From DASUHT01 sp038230835 (GTDB taxonomy: Bacteria; Actinomycetota; Thermoleophilia; Gaiellales; JAICJC01), in NCBI GenBank assembly GCA_038230835.1, contig JBBRMM010000009.1:67161-131160 (forward strand): a stretch of DNA of 64,000 nt, read 5' to 3'. Shown here in pieces: positions 47,552 to 56,389 of the stretch (the first letter of the stretch is position 1; the number at the start of each line of letters is the position of its first letter). The translations under genes and the position numbers were made by a program. The notes beneath the pieces are model-generated. The model was not told the origin of the DNA and made no database searches. It saw nothing but the letters and a program-made list of their open reading frames with translations.

Positions 47552-48478
47552 TCAGCCAGCGGTGCGCCAGTTTCGGCGCAGCTCGTTGGCGTATCGCCGT
47601 CCGAGCCAGCCGGCCGCTTGAGGCAGCCAGTCGGCGAAGCCGGTGCGCCCGGTCGCGGGCGTGTGGGAGACCAGAAGTTCGGACGTGAGGGCGCCGAGCT
47701 CCTCGTTTGTGATCAGCACGTCTCGCAGCACAGGGCCGAGTGCGCGTCCGAGTGCGACGACCACCGTGGGCGGCAGGTGGAGCAGTCGCGCCCGGCCGTT
47801 GACGGCCGTTCGCAGGAGGGCGAGGAACTCGTCGAACGTGTACGTCTCCGGCCCGGCGGCATCTTCGGCTGAGGCGCCGCTGCGCTCGCCGGCGGCGATG
47901 GCGAGCTGTGCGACGTCACCCACGAACACGGGTTGCACGCGGTAGCGGCCGTCACCGGGAACGGCGTAGACCGGTAGGTGGCGGAGCAGCCAGGCCATGT
48001 TGTTGACGAGGATCTCCTCGTGCCCACCGAAGACGAGCGTGGGGCGGATCACGGCGTGCTCGGCGGTCGTCTCGGCCAGCGCTCGCTCGACCTCGGCCTT
48101 GCCGCGGAAGTACGCGAACGGCGAGTCGATCGCGGCGTTGGTGACCGACAGGTGGACGATCCTTCGCACCCCCGCTCGCCCAGCCGCCTGAAACAGGGTG
48201 CGGCTGTTCTCGACCGCCTGGCCGAACGTCGCCCCCTGGCGAGCGAAGCGGATCCAGTAGGTGTTGAATACCACCTCCGCACCGTCGAGCGATCGCACCA
48301 GCTGTTCGACGTCCCCGAACTGCAACTGCTCGCACCCGACCACGCCGGCCAACGGGTGACCGGCCGGAGCGGGCCGCCGAGAGAGCGAGATCACCTCGAA
48401 TCCGCGATCGAGCAGCTGCCGGGCGATCACGCCGCCGGTGTACGAGAACGCTCCGGTCACGACGGCTCGCCTGGTCAT
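47552..48478 (-). CDS. NAD(P)-binding epimerase/NmrA-like protein
   Basis: 308 residues. The dinucleotide motif is VVTGAFSYTGGVIA (GxxxxxG type). The usual YxxxK pair is replaced by AYFRGKAEVE, as in NDUFA9-like and NmrA-like members that lack standard dehydrogenase activity. The C-terminal membrane-proximal region LPPTVVVALG is typical of complex I subunit-like proteins. ATG 48478 has TACGAT 6 bases upstream. Partner and substrate unknown. Confidence 0.87.
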   Translation of the reverse strand: MTRRAVVTGAFSYTGGVIARQLLDRGFEVISLSRRPAPAGHPLAGVVGCEQLQFGDVEQLVRSLDGAEVVFNTYWIRFARQGATFGQAVENSRTLFQAAGRAGVRRIVHLSVTNAAIDSPFAYFRGKAEVERALAETTAEHAVIRPTLVFGGHEEILVNNMAWLLRHLPVYAVPGDGRYRVQPVFVGDVAQLAIAAGERSGASAEDAAGPETYTFDEFLALLRTAVNGRARLLHLPPTVVVALGRALGPVLRDVLITNEELGALTSELLVSHTPATGRTGFADWLPQAAGWLGRRYANELRRNWRTAG

Positions 48479-48687
48479 CGGTCAATCGTACGCCGGACCG
48501 TTGGTGCCCGGCCCGGATACCAAGGAGGCACACGCGGTGGGTGGTAGGGCGGTGGACCCCGACCTGCTACGGTGGGTCGTTCAGGGGTTGCAGGTCGCGT
48601 GGCCGCGTCGCTGCATAAGAACGCCGCTCCCATTTTGCCTGCTGTCCCTCCATTGACGGCGTGGGAGCGTTGGGCAGGGAGGTTGAC

Positions 48688-50628
48688 GTGGAAGCCAGGA
48701 AGCGTGGTTTGACGTGGCGCGCGGGGTCGGTCGGCGCCAGGTGCCGATTGCTCGCGGGCTTTGGGTTGGCGGTTGGGGCTGTGCTGATGTTCGCGGGGTC
48801 GGCGACCGCCACGGTTCCGGGCACCAACGGGCCTATTTCGTTCGTGCGATATGTGCAGTGCAGCACGAACACGAACCTTTGGGGTGACCAGCTGTACAAG
48901 GTCAACCCGGATGGTTCAGGGTTCACGAACCTGTCGCAGAGCGTGTGCTCGGGTTACTCCGACCAGAATCCGAAGTGGTCGCCTGACGGATCGAAGGTCG
49001 CGTTTGTTCGGTGTTGCCAGGACGGGGTCGATCAGGTGTACGTCATGAATGCGGATGGATCGCACCAGACGCAGTTGGGTAACGGTCTATTCGACGACTT
49101 CGGCCCGATCGCCTGGTCGCCGACCGGGAGTCGAATCGCGTTTATTCGCTCAGGGTCGATCTGGACCATGAACTCTGACGGTTCGAGTCCGGTTCAGGTG
49201 CCAAACACGAGCGATGTGGGGTCCTCGTATGGGATGTCTTGGTCGCCTGACGGCACGCGAATCGCCTTCAACGCATACGAGCCGAACTACGGTGAGCAAG
49301 ACATCTACACCGTGGCTCCGACTGGCGCCAGTCGTTCCGATCTGACGTACGGCTCTGGGTACGATTCGTATGGCGCGAGCGATTGGTCTCCCAGTGGTGC
49401 CCAGATTCTCACAACTCGCTTCTCGTGCAGTGCGTCGGACGCATGGACAGTGAACGCGAACGGCTCAGGAGCCACCGACGTCACGTGCGGAGACACGACA
49501 ACGAGTGACCACTTCTACCCCGCGTGGTCGCCAGACGGAACAAAGATTGTCTTTGGCGACGGAACGGTGTACACGATGAACTCAAACGGATCGGGAGAAT
49601 CGGCGATTGTAAGCGGCTTCAACCCGTCGTGGGGTGTCCCAGTCTCGCCGCCTCCTCCGCTCCTGCCTGGGGCGGTTTCGAACCTGAGCGGCGGTTACAA
49701 CTCATCGACGCAGGTTGTGAGTCTGTTGTGGACAAACCCGTCTGCGACGTCGACCACGGGTGCTACTACTGGCGATGTCGTGCGGAGAGGGAACGTGAAT
49801 GGTGCGTGTCCTTCGTCGTCGACCACTGGAGCTTCGATTGGTGGCACCGGTCTTCGGACGAGTGAGAGCGACTCGGTCTCTGGGTTGACCCAGGGGCTGT
49901 ACTGCTACAGCGTGTTCGCCACGAACGCGGTCGGCGCGGGGCCAGTCAACACGGTCTCAGTCAACACCGGCAAAATACCGAACCCGCCGGGTGTGCCGCA
50001 GTATCATTTCTATCAGCCGTCGGGGTTGACGACGGGGTCGTCGCCGACGGTTTCTGAGCAGACAACGTGGACGCCCAGCTCGACCAGCGGCGTGACCTAC
50101 ACGCTGCAGGAGCAGGTGAACGGTGGCTCGTGGACGACGGTGCTTTCGGGAACGACCGCGCTTCAGTTCAAGACCCAGCTGGTGTCCAACACCAGCTACG
50201 CCTTCCGGGTGGAGGCCGTCGCCGGGTCGAACATGAGTGCATTCGCCGCGAACACGCCGTTCGCGGTGTTGCCGTTCCAAGACAGCGCGCTGTCCTACTC
50301 GGGGACGTGGTCGCTGGGGAGCGTGTCGACGTTGTGGGGCGGCTCCGATCACTTCACGAAAGCCGCCGGCGCGAGCGCGTCACTGTCGTTTACCGGCCGT
50401 AACGTCGCCGTGATCGGGAGCATGGGCACCGGCAACGGGTCGGCAAAGGAGTACATCGACGGCGCGCTGGTCAAGACCATCAGCGAGAACGCCGGCTCGA
50501 CGAAGTACCGCCAGGTGGTCGCGAAGTGGGGTTGGTCGACACCAGGGCCGCACACGATCAAGATGGTGAACGTCGCGACCTCCGGCCATCCCCGGTTCGA
50601 CATCGACGGCATCGTCGTCTTCCAGTAG
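48688..50628 (+). CDS. Secreted TolB-like beta-propeller protein with fibronectin and carbohydrate-binding-like domains
   Basis: 646 residues from GTG 48688 (GGGAGG 5 bases upstream). After a signal sequence there are at least five WD40-like PD40 repeats (NPKWSPDGSKVAF, IAWSPTGSRIAF, MSWSPDGTRIAF, SDWSPSGAQIL, PAWSPDGTKIVF), then a fibronectin-like stretch and a C-terminal domain with RNVAVIGSMGTGNGSAKEYIDGALV and PHTIKMV, a pattern of surface carbohydrate-binding domains. G+C at third positions looks lower than in the neighbours, so acquisition from elsewhere is possible. A -10-like TACGGT lies at 48568. Confidence 0.8.
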   Translation: MEARKRGLTWRAGSVGARCRLLAGFGLAVGAVLMFAGSATATVPGTNGPISFVRYVQCSTNTNLWGDQLYKVNPDGSGFTNLSQSVCSGYSDQNPKWSPDGSKVAFVRCCQDGVDQVYVMNADGSHQTQLGNGLFDDFGPIAWSPTGSRIAFIRSGSIWTMNSDGSSPVQVPNTSDVGSSYGMSWSPDGTRIAFNAYEPNYGEQDIYTVAPTGASRSDLTYGSGYDSYGASDWSPSGAQILTTRFSCSASDAWTVNANGSGATDVTCGDTTTSDHFYPAWSPDGTKIVFGDGTVYTMNSNGSGESAIVSGFNPSWGVPVSPPPPLLPGAVSNLSGGYNSSTQVVSLLWTNPSATSTTGATTGDVVRRGNVNGACPSSSTTGASIGGTGLRTSESDSVSGLTQGLYCYSVFATNAVGAGPVNTVSVNTGKIPNPPGVPQYHFYQPSGLTTGSSPTVSEQTTWTPSSTSGVTYTLQEQVNGGSWTTVLSGTTALQFKTQLVSNTSYAFRVEAVAGSNMSAFAANTPFAVLPFQDSALSYSGTWSLGSVSTLWGGSDHFTKAAGASASLSFTGRNVAVIGSMGTGNGSAKEYIDGALVKTISENAGSTKYRQVVAKWGWSTPGPHTIKMVNVATSGHPRFDIDGIVVFQ

Positions 50629-50698
50629 CCACAACGCAGACGAGGGGGCGGCGTTTGGGCCTCCCCCTCGTCTGCAGAGCAGCGAGAAGGGACGATCG

Positions 50699-51575
50699 TG
50701 ATCCGCTCACGCCTTGTGATGGCCGTGCTGGCCACGACCGTGGGAGTGGTCGCCACCCCCAACCGCATTACCGGCAGCGACGGGTGACTGGCCTCAGTAT
50801 CTGCATGGGCCGCAGCATTCCTCGATGAGCCTGACGACGGCGTTTACGACTGCGAACGCTGCCCAGACGCACCAGCTTTGGCATTTCAGTCCGCCCGTGG
50901 TCAGCGGGAAGCCGGCGCCGAAGCTGGAAGCCAGCCCGACGGTTGTTGGTGGGAAGGTGTACGTCGGGGTACCCGGAGCTTGCCGCGCCTCTAGCCTGAC
51001 CAGCGAGTCCGGAGAGGTGAACCAGCGAGTTGGAGTCGCCGACCTGGTCACCGGCGGGGCAGGCGTTGATGGTCGGGTCGCCCCTGGACGAGCGGGTTGT
51101 CGCAGCCTGAGGTCGAAGCGTTCAGCGCATACAGGTAGCGCGCGCCAGCTCGGGCGCGCGGGTCTTTTACGCGCTGAACGCGTCCACGGGTGTGGTGGTG
51201 TGGAGGCGTTCGTTGGATGTGCAGCCGAAGTTGACGTGCGGTGCGAGTGATCGGCGGCGGCCAGGACTCGGACTTCGGGTCGTCCCCGACCCTGTTCGGC
51301 GCCGGCACGTCCCCTCCGGACGTTGGAGCCCGCAACAAGAACGCGCCGTCATGGGCGTCCCCTCGCTCGACGCTGCGGGCGTGATCGCCGCGGCCACCTA
51401 CACCGGCTGCACGACGCTGGGTACATCCGCGTCGTACCTGCTCAACGCCACGACGGGGACTGTCCTCAAGACGATCTCGCTTGGCGGGTCGCGGATCTTC
51501 GGCCAACCCGTCTACGCCGGCACCAAACTCTACGTCGCCAGCGAATCAAAGGGCCTCTACGCGTTCGCTCCTTGA
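50699..51575 (+). pseudogene. Decayed PQQ-binding-like beta-propeller protein gene
   Basis: A ribosome site (GAAGGGA) and GTG 50699 begin a signal peptide (IRSRLVMAVLATTVGVVATP) that stops after 29 codons. Downstream, pieces of a PQQ-type propeller protein appear in changing frames: a WPQYLHGPQHSSMS-like start, LEASPTVVGGKVYVGVPGAC (frame from 50825), YALNASTGVVVWRRSLDV (about 51160-51220) and AGTKLYVASESKGLYAFAP at the end (51575). At least three frameshifts separate them. It follows the propeller gene at 48688 in the same direction. Confidence 0.72.
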
Positions 51576-51625
51576 GTTGGAACACGGAGTAGGCTGACCG
51601 GGACACCCCACCCCAGGAGGATGGC

Positions 51626-52534
51626 ATGAGCACAGTCTCGCTCCCCGCCGGACGAACGGCGTCGTATGAGGCGATCGGCCAGGGCGAGCCGCTGCTGATG
51701 TTCATGGGCGGCCCGGGCCTCGCGGCGGAGTTCCTGCGCGACGACGCGGAACTGCTCGCGGATCGATTCCGGACGTTTCTGATCGACGCGCACGGATCGG
51801 GTGGATCGTCGCCGCCGGCCGACCCGTCGCAGTACGACCACCTCGGCCATGCGGCGTTCTACGACGAGGTGCGCCAGGCTCTGGGCCTCGATCAGGTGAG
51901 CGTGCACGGCGTCAGCTTCGGCGGGACGGTCGCACTCACGTACGCCTCGCGGTATCCACGGCGCACGGTGCGTTGCCTGGCGGTGAGCGCGTTCGGCCTC
52001 GGCGGGGAGGCCGACGAGGCGGAGGGCGGGGCGGCGGCCGCGGAGATGGAGCAGATGCTTGCCCGTCACGCCGATCAGCCGTGGTACCCCACTGCCCGCG
52101 CGGCGTGGGACGGGTGGACGGAGCGGGTGCTGGCCACCGACGACCCGGCCGAGCTCGAGCGCATGTTCGGCGAAGTGCTCCCGCTCTACTGTGCGCACCC
52201 CGACCGTCCCGACGTCGCCGCGGGCCTCGCACGGCTCCGCGACCGGGTGAGGATCGACGCGTCTGCCATGAAGGCCTGGGAGGGTGGGATCTTCCAGACC
52301 ATCGATCTTCGCCCGCTGCTGCCGACCATCGCCTGCCCGACGCTGGTTCTGTGCGGCGAGCTCGACCTGATCTGCGGGCCGGCTCAAGCTCGGCCGATCG
52401 CCGCGGCTGTCGCCGAGGCTCAGCTCGTTGCGATCCCCGATTGCGGCCACTTTCTGAGCGTGGAATGCCACGCCGAATACCGCGACGCAATGCTCGACTT
52501 CAGCGCGCGCACCGCCGCCGGCACGACGGCCTGA
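51626..52534 (+). CDS. Alpha/beta hydrolase (proline iminopeptidase-like)
   Basis: 302 residues. The oxyanion motif is MGGPGLAAEFL, the nucleophile elbow HGVSFGG, and the C-terminal part has LVLCGELDLI (acid Asp) and IPDCGHF (His). The GGPG and GVSFGG motifs fit S33-type aminopeptidases and related hydrolases. AGGAGG stands 5 bases before ATG 51626. The substrate is unknown. Confidence 0.9.
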   Translation: MSTVSLPAGRTASYEAIGQGEPLLMFMGGPGLAAEFLRDDAELLADRFRTFLIDAHGSGGSSPPADPSQYDHLGHAAFYDEVRQALGLDQVSVHGVSFGGTVALTYASRYPRRTVRCLAVSAFGLGGEADEAEGGAAAAEMEQMLARHADQPWYPTARAAWDGWTERVLATDDPAELERMFGEVLPLYCAHPDRPDVAAGLARLRDRVRIDASAMKAWEGGIFQTIDLRPLLPTIACPTLVLCGELDLICGPAQARPIAAAVAEAQLVAIPDCGHFLSVECHAEYRDAMLDFSARTAAGTTA

Positions 52535-52639
52535 CCTTCCGACGGTCAGGTTCTCACGAGGCCGAAGAGCCGCTCATTCCCCTGCGACCGTATCGCGTGT
52601 CGAGCCCGGCCGCAGGGCGGCGCCCGATATCCTCAACCG

Positions 52640-52981
52640 GTGAGGATCGTGCCCGTCGTCCAAGGCAACGAGCAGCTCGTGTTCACCGCGGACCTGTTCG
52701 ACGCGCCGCCGACCGAGGCGTGGACCGCGAAGTTCCTGGCTAGCGACGGCCACCATCTGCTCGTTGCCGTCGACGACAAGGGTGACTCGATCGGCTTCGT
52801 CAGCGGTCGCGGTGTCGCCAAGGCGCTCGTCGCAGCGTTGGCGGACGTCGCTCGCAGCCGGGGCTGCTATGGCATGTGGGTGGCCACCGAGCCCGACAAC
52901 TCGGCTGCCCTCGCTACGTATCGCGCCGCGGGCGCCGCGCCCCCCGAATCCAGCGTCATCTTCAGCTGGACGTTCGGATGA
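52640..52981 (+). CDS. GNAT acetyltransferase with internal deletion
   Basis: 113 residues. The N-terminal part resembles the aminoglycoside 3-N-acetyltransferase-like (AAC(3)-I) GNAT group and the C-terminal part ends GCYGMWVATEPDNSAALATYRAAGA. Between IGFVSG and VAKALVAALA about 30 residues are missing, including the strand that lines the active site and the Q/RxxGxG loop for acetyl-CoA. The frame is kept, so it is expressed perhaps, but probably inactive. GTG 52640 follows TATCCT by 6 bases. Confidence 0.7.
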   Translation: MRIVPVVQGNEQLVFTADLFDAPPTEAWTAKFLASDGHHLLVAVDDKGDSIGFVSGRGVAKALVAALADVARSRGCYGMWVATEPDNSAALATYRAAGAAPPESSVIFSWTFG

Positions 52982-53040
52982 TGTCGGCGTTCTGGTGTCG
53001 GCGGCTCACCGCGGCGTGCGGTGAGGGCAGTGATTGCGGG

Positions 53041-53625
53041 TCAGCGGTAGGCTGGATACTGCCGGCCGCGCGGCGCGACCGCCGGGTCTGCCTCTGATCC
53101 CCACGACGTCCAGTCGGCGCGCGGATAGCGAGCGAACAGCTCCAGGTACGGGCCGGGGGAGCAGCGCTCGATCAACGGGTACAGCTCGTCCGGCTTGCGC
53201 GAGTGCTCGCGCTTGCGAGTGGGGAGGAGGTTGACCTCGCGTCGGCCGGGCGGGAGCGTCCGCAACGACCCGCGGACGCCGAACAGCACGAGCTCCGTGA
53301 CGTTGCGGAAGTAGAACCCGACCCCGCGCCCATCGGAGCCGCCGTCCTTGCGCACCTTGTGCCACACGAGGTTGGTCTTGTAGGCGAACCCCCACGCGTC
53401 CAGCACCCGCAGCCCATCGGCGAGCAGCGCGTTCGGAACCCACAGGTAGCAATGGCTCGGAACATCGGCGATCTCTCGCACGGGAAGCGCGGCGATCTCG
53501 TCCACGGCCATCGTGTCGTACCGATCCAGCCGGCGATGTTCGGGCGCGACCTTCCCGGTGCGGTTGATGAAACGCCAGGGTGGGTCGGCCAGAATCGTGG
53601 AGTATGGGCCGGCAGGCAGGGCCAC
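53041..53625 (-). CDS. MT-A70 family N6-adenine methyltransferase
   Basis: 194 residues. The catalytic motif DPPW is at residues 14-17 (ILADPPWRF), with CYLWVPNALLADGLRVLDAWGF and the C-terminal ELFARYPRADWTSWG typical of phage-type and Ime4-like enzymes. It probably methylates adenine in DNA. No restriction gene is adjacent. GTG 53625 follows TACGGT by 6 bases, so the gene is expressed from its own leaderless-type promoter. Confidence 0.9.
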   Translation of the reverse strand: MALPAGPYSTILADPPWRFINRTGKVAPEHRRLDRYDTMAVDEIAALPVREIADVPSHCYLWVPNALLADGLRVLDAWGFAYKTNLVWHKVRKDGGSDGRGVGFYFRNVTELVLFGVRGSLRTLPPGRREVNLLPTRKREHSRKPDELYPLIERCSPGPYLELFARYPRADWTSWGSEADPAVAPRGRQYPAYR

Positions 53626-53876
53626 CGCAAAACCGTACTCCGGTCGCCGGACGGTCAGAACCCGTCCGGGCGCCGTGCACCGTCAGCAGAAGGGGCACTC
53701 GCGCTGTAACACGCGGACGTTGCCAACCGATTCTACGAGTACGGCGGGTAACTCGGCCGGCGACCTGTCCATCCCTCACAAGGCCACCGGTCGCCGGCCG
53801 GGCGCCGTGAGCCTGCCACGGGACGAACACTCTGCCCATCGCCGTGGGCGCGCCGCCACCCATCAACCGTCAGGTG

Positions 53877-54008
53877 TCACCACTTATCCTGGCGGTGCGT
53901 GGAGTGCGTCCGGTCCGCTGTGAGCCAAACCAGCGCCACGACGCCGAGACATCCGAGGATGAACACCGCGCCGACGACCGCAAGTACGAACTCGACTATC
54001 GAGGCCAT
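53877..54008 (-). CDS. Single-pass membrane micropeptide
   Basis: 43 residues. M-A-S-I-V-E is followed by one membrane helix (FVLAVVGAVFILGCLGVVAL) and a polar tail TADRTHSTHRQDKW. GAGG lies 4-7 bases before the ATG. Composition and a stop-to-start fit are good, but short length limits certainty. The rest of 53626-54232 holds no other gene that I can support. Confidence 0.5.
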   Translation of the reverse strand: MASIVEFVLAVVGAVFILGCLGVVALVWLTADRTHSTHRQDKW

Positions 54009-54232
54009 AACCTCACCACGCCACGGTGGTGGCTACCTGTCAATCCCTCGTAACCGAACGCTTACACCAGTCATCGGCTTGGCTAACTCGTCGCCCACCT
54101 TGTAAACCGCCCGATTTCCAGGCTTTTCCTGCGAACGAATCTGCTCGTTATGGTTTTGTCGGAATGGTCGATCTTCAACACTGACGCTCTTCCGGGGGCC
54201 ACACCTGCACGACAGGGGGACCGGGGGACGAA

Positions 54233-54355
54233 TCAGTCGGAGAACTCGGCCTCGGCGATCACCTCGTCACAGCCATCTCGCGGTCGTGACCTGTTTACGA
54301 GGCCGATGTGACCGCACAGGTCGCACTGGCCTTTCTCAATGCTCTGGAGAGTCAT
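54233..54355 (-). CDS. Possible small Cys-motif protein
   Basis: 40 residues with CDLCGHIGLV, a knuckle-like Cys pair, and one further Cys. It is divergent from the secreted protein gene at 54475. No ribosome site is obvious; it could be a chance frame. Confidence 0.35.
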   Translation of the reverse strand: MTLQSIEKGQCDLCGHIGLVNRSRPRDGCDEVIAEAEFSD

Positions 54356-54474
54356 CGGCGGACGCCGTTGGAAGATCGATCGCACCTGGCTGTGTGTTGT
54401 GACCGCGCGTTTCGGATCACCGGGATTCCTGGTATCCTCGGCGGTGGCTTCAACTGACGAGCAGGGGGTGCGGC

Positions 54475-55554
54475 ATGGGTACACGCGTTTGTGGGTTGCT
54501 GGCTGTGGTGGCGACCGTGCTGGCGATGTCCGTGGCCCCGGCAGGGGCGAGCGTGAAACCGTTCACTGTGGTGGGCTCGGCTCCGAACCATTCCGGAACG
54601 ACGATCCCCTACTTCACCAGCTCGTTTAGCTACGGCGGGACGACCTACCCCTACACGATGGTGGGCACGAGCCCGTTTGGCGCCGGCGCCTCGACGACGG
54701 TCCCCAACGAGGTGATTCCGCTGCGGATCGTGTTCGCCGACGGCACCGTGTTCGACGCGACCGACATCGTTCACGCGGCGCTGCGCTCCCCGATGTGGCG
54801 GCGAGCCTCCTACCTTTCCGGATCGACCCAGTACGGCGATGCGATCCAGCGGGCCGAGTTCTGGTCGGTCATCCAGCCTGGGTACCACGTGCTGCTGGGG
54901 CGGCCCGCGGTACTGCCGACGGTGACCATCGACGTCCCGGCCAATCAGGGCACGGTGGAGCCGGCGGGGACGACGTTCGGCACTCACGTGGCGGTGAAGA
55001 CGATCGGGCTCGTGAACTTCAGCTGGTTCATCGACCGCTACGACCAGACCATCAACTCGCTTCACCTCAGCGCCCGCACGCTTCCTATCCTGCTGACTCA
55101 CGACGTCTTTCTCGATATCAAGACACCGGCGGCCTGCTGCGTGGGCGGGTTCCACTCGACGACCGCCTCCCGCTCTGGTAACGGCACGCGGCAGGTGCAG
55201 ACGGCGATTTTCGCCGACTACGGCTCGCAGAATGCGATCCGCCACGTCGGAGAGACGTCGAATCCGTTCGCCGAGGACATCAATGCGCTGTCGCACGAGG
55301 TGTCCGAGTGGATGAACGACCCGTTCGGCGCCAACGTCGTGCCCGCCTGGCAATCCCCGATCGCACCCCAATACGGCTGCAGCAACGCGCTGGAGGTGGG
55401 CGACCCGCTGGTCGGGGTGGCGTTTGCGGTTAACGGCTATCACCCCCAGGACGAGGCGTTCTTCTCGTGGTTCGCCCGCCAGACGCCGTCGATCGGGATC
55501 CTCGGGCGCTACACCTACCTGGGAACGTTCACAGGCCCGTCACCATCGTGCTAG
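54475..55554 (+). CDS. Secreted putative metallopeptidase-like protein
   Basis: 359 residues with a signal peptide (VCGLLAVVATVLAMSVAPAGA). The motif ALSHEVSEWMNDPF near residue 272 is an HExxE zinc motif also seen in exported actinobacterial proteins of unknown action. The region GGTTYPYTMVGTSPFGAG and Cys pairs (AACC, YGC..SC) suggest disulfides. GGGGG stands 5-9 bases before ATG 54475. Peptidase activity is a guess from the motif alone. Confidence 0.68.
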   Translation: MGTRVCGLLAVVATVLAMSVAPAGASVKPFTVVGSAPNHSGTTIPYFTSSFSYGGTTYPYTMVGTSPFGAGASTTVPNEVIPLRIVFADGTVFDATDIVHAALRSPMWRRASYLSGSTQYGDAIQRAEFWSVIQPGYHVLLGRPAVLPTVTIDVPANQGTVEPAGTTFGTHVAVKTIGLVNFSWFIDRYDQTINSLHLSARTLPILLTHDVFLDIKTPAACCVGGFHSTTASRSGNGTRQVQTAIFADYGSQNAIRHVGETSNPFAEDINALSHEVSEWMNDPFGANVVPAWQSPIAPQYGCSNALEVGDPLVGVAFAVNGYHPQDEAFFSWFARQTPSIGILGRYTYLGTFTGPSPSC

Positions 55555-55804
55555 GGCCCTCAGATGACGCCTTCGCGGCGACTGGCTCAAGGACGGTGAC
55601 ATTCGGCCTCGGGTCCTCCCCACACGTTTGACGGCGCCGTGCTAGCGGATGGACCATCACCACGAGGTGGTGAGCTTTGCTGATCGGCACTGATGAGCGC
55701 GGAGGCGGACGTGATTTGCGGCGCGGCGTCTGGGGAGCGCTCGCCCGAGCGCGGCAATGCGCGCAACGGGTATCGCGCCGGGAGTGGGACACCGGAACAC
55801 TGCA

Positions 55805-56344
55805 CTAGGCGCCACTCATCCACGGCGGCTCGAGGGCTGCGATAGCCGTGAATACCGGGCAGGAGTTGCTGTGAGCGCCGGCCAGGTAGCCGGTCGACAT
55901 CAGGAACTCGCCGACGATCTCACCGCCGGTGAATCGAAAGGTGCGCTTGAACAGCCGAACCCATTCGTCCTTCGGCAACGGATGGTGCGCGTCGAGCCAG
56001 CCGCCGAAGCCGCCGTGACTCTCACGCATCGCGAGCACGGCCGCGGCGTTGGCGATCGCGGCCTCCACCTTGAGCCGGTTGCGGATGATCGCCGCATCCG
56101 AGAGCAGCCGTTGCCTGTCGGCCACCCCGTAGGACGCCACCCGCTCAGGGTCGAAACCGTCGAACGCCGCCCGGAAGCCCTCCCGCTTCTTGAGCACCGT
56201 CAGCCACGAGAGCCCAGCCTGGTTCACCTCGAGCATCAGTCGTTCGAACAGCGCCCGCTCGTCGCGCACCGGGAAGCCGTACTCGGTGTCGTGGTAGGGG
56301 CCGTGCCACGGGTCGCCGGGCGCGAAGTCGCAGTACGAGCTCAT
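55805..56344 (-). CDS. tag: DNA-3-methyladenine glycosylase I
   Basis: 179 residues. The HhH-type glycosylase has the Tag zinc site: Cys in YCDF, His in YHDTEYG, and the C-terminal pair in GAHSNSCPVF. LMLEVNQAGLSWLTVLKKREGFR and FDGFDPERVA are the family segments that form the base pocket. It removes 3-methyladenine from alkylated DNA. ATG 56344 follows TACGAT by 7 bases. It is convergent with the gene at 54475. Confidence 0.95.
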   Translation of the reverse strand: MSSYCDFAPGDPWHGPYHDTEYGFPVRDERALFERLMLEVNQAGLSWLTVLKKREGFRAAFDGFDPERVASYGVADRQRLLSDAAIIRNRLKVEAAIANAAAVLAMRESHGGFGGWLDAHHPLPKDEWVRLFKRTFRFTGGEIVGEFLMSTGYLAGAHSNSCPVFTAIAALEPPWMSGA

Positions 56345-56389
56345 GTCGTGGATCGTAGTTCCAGCTCGTGCACCAGCCGCAAGGCTGAT

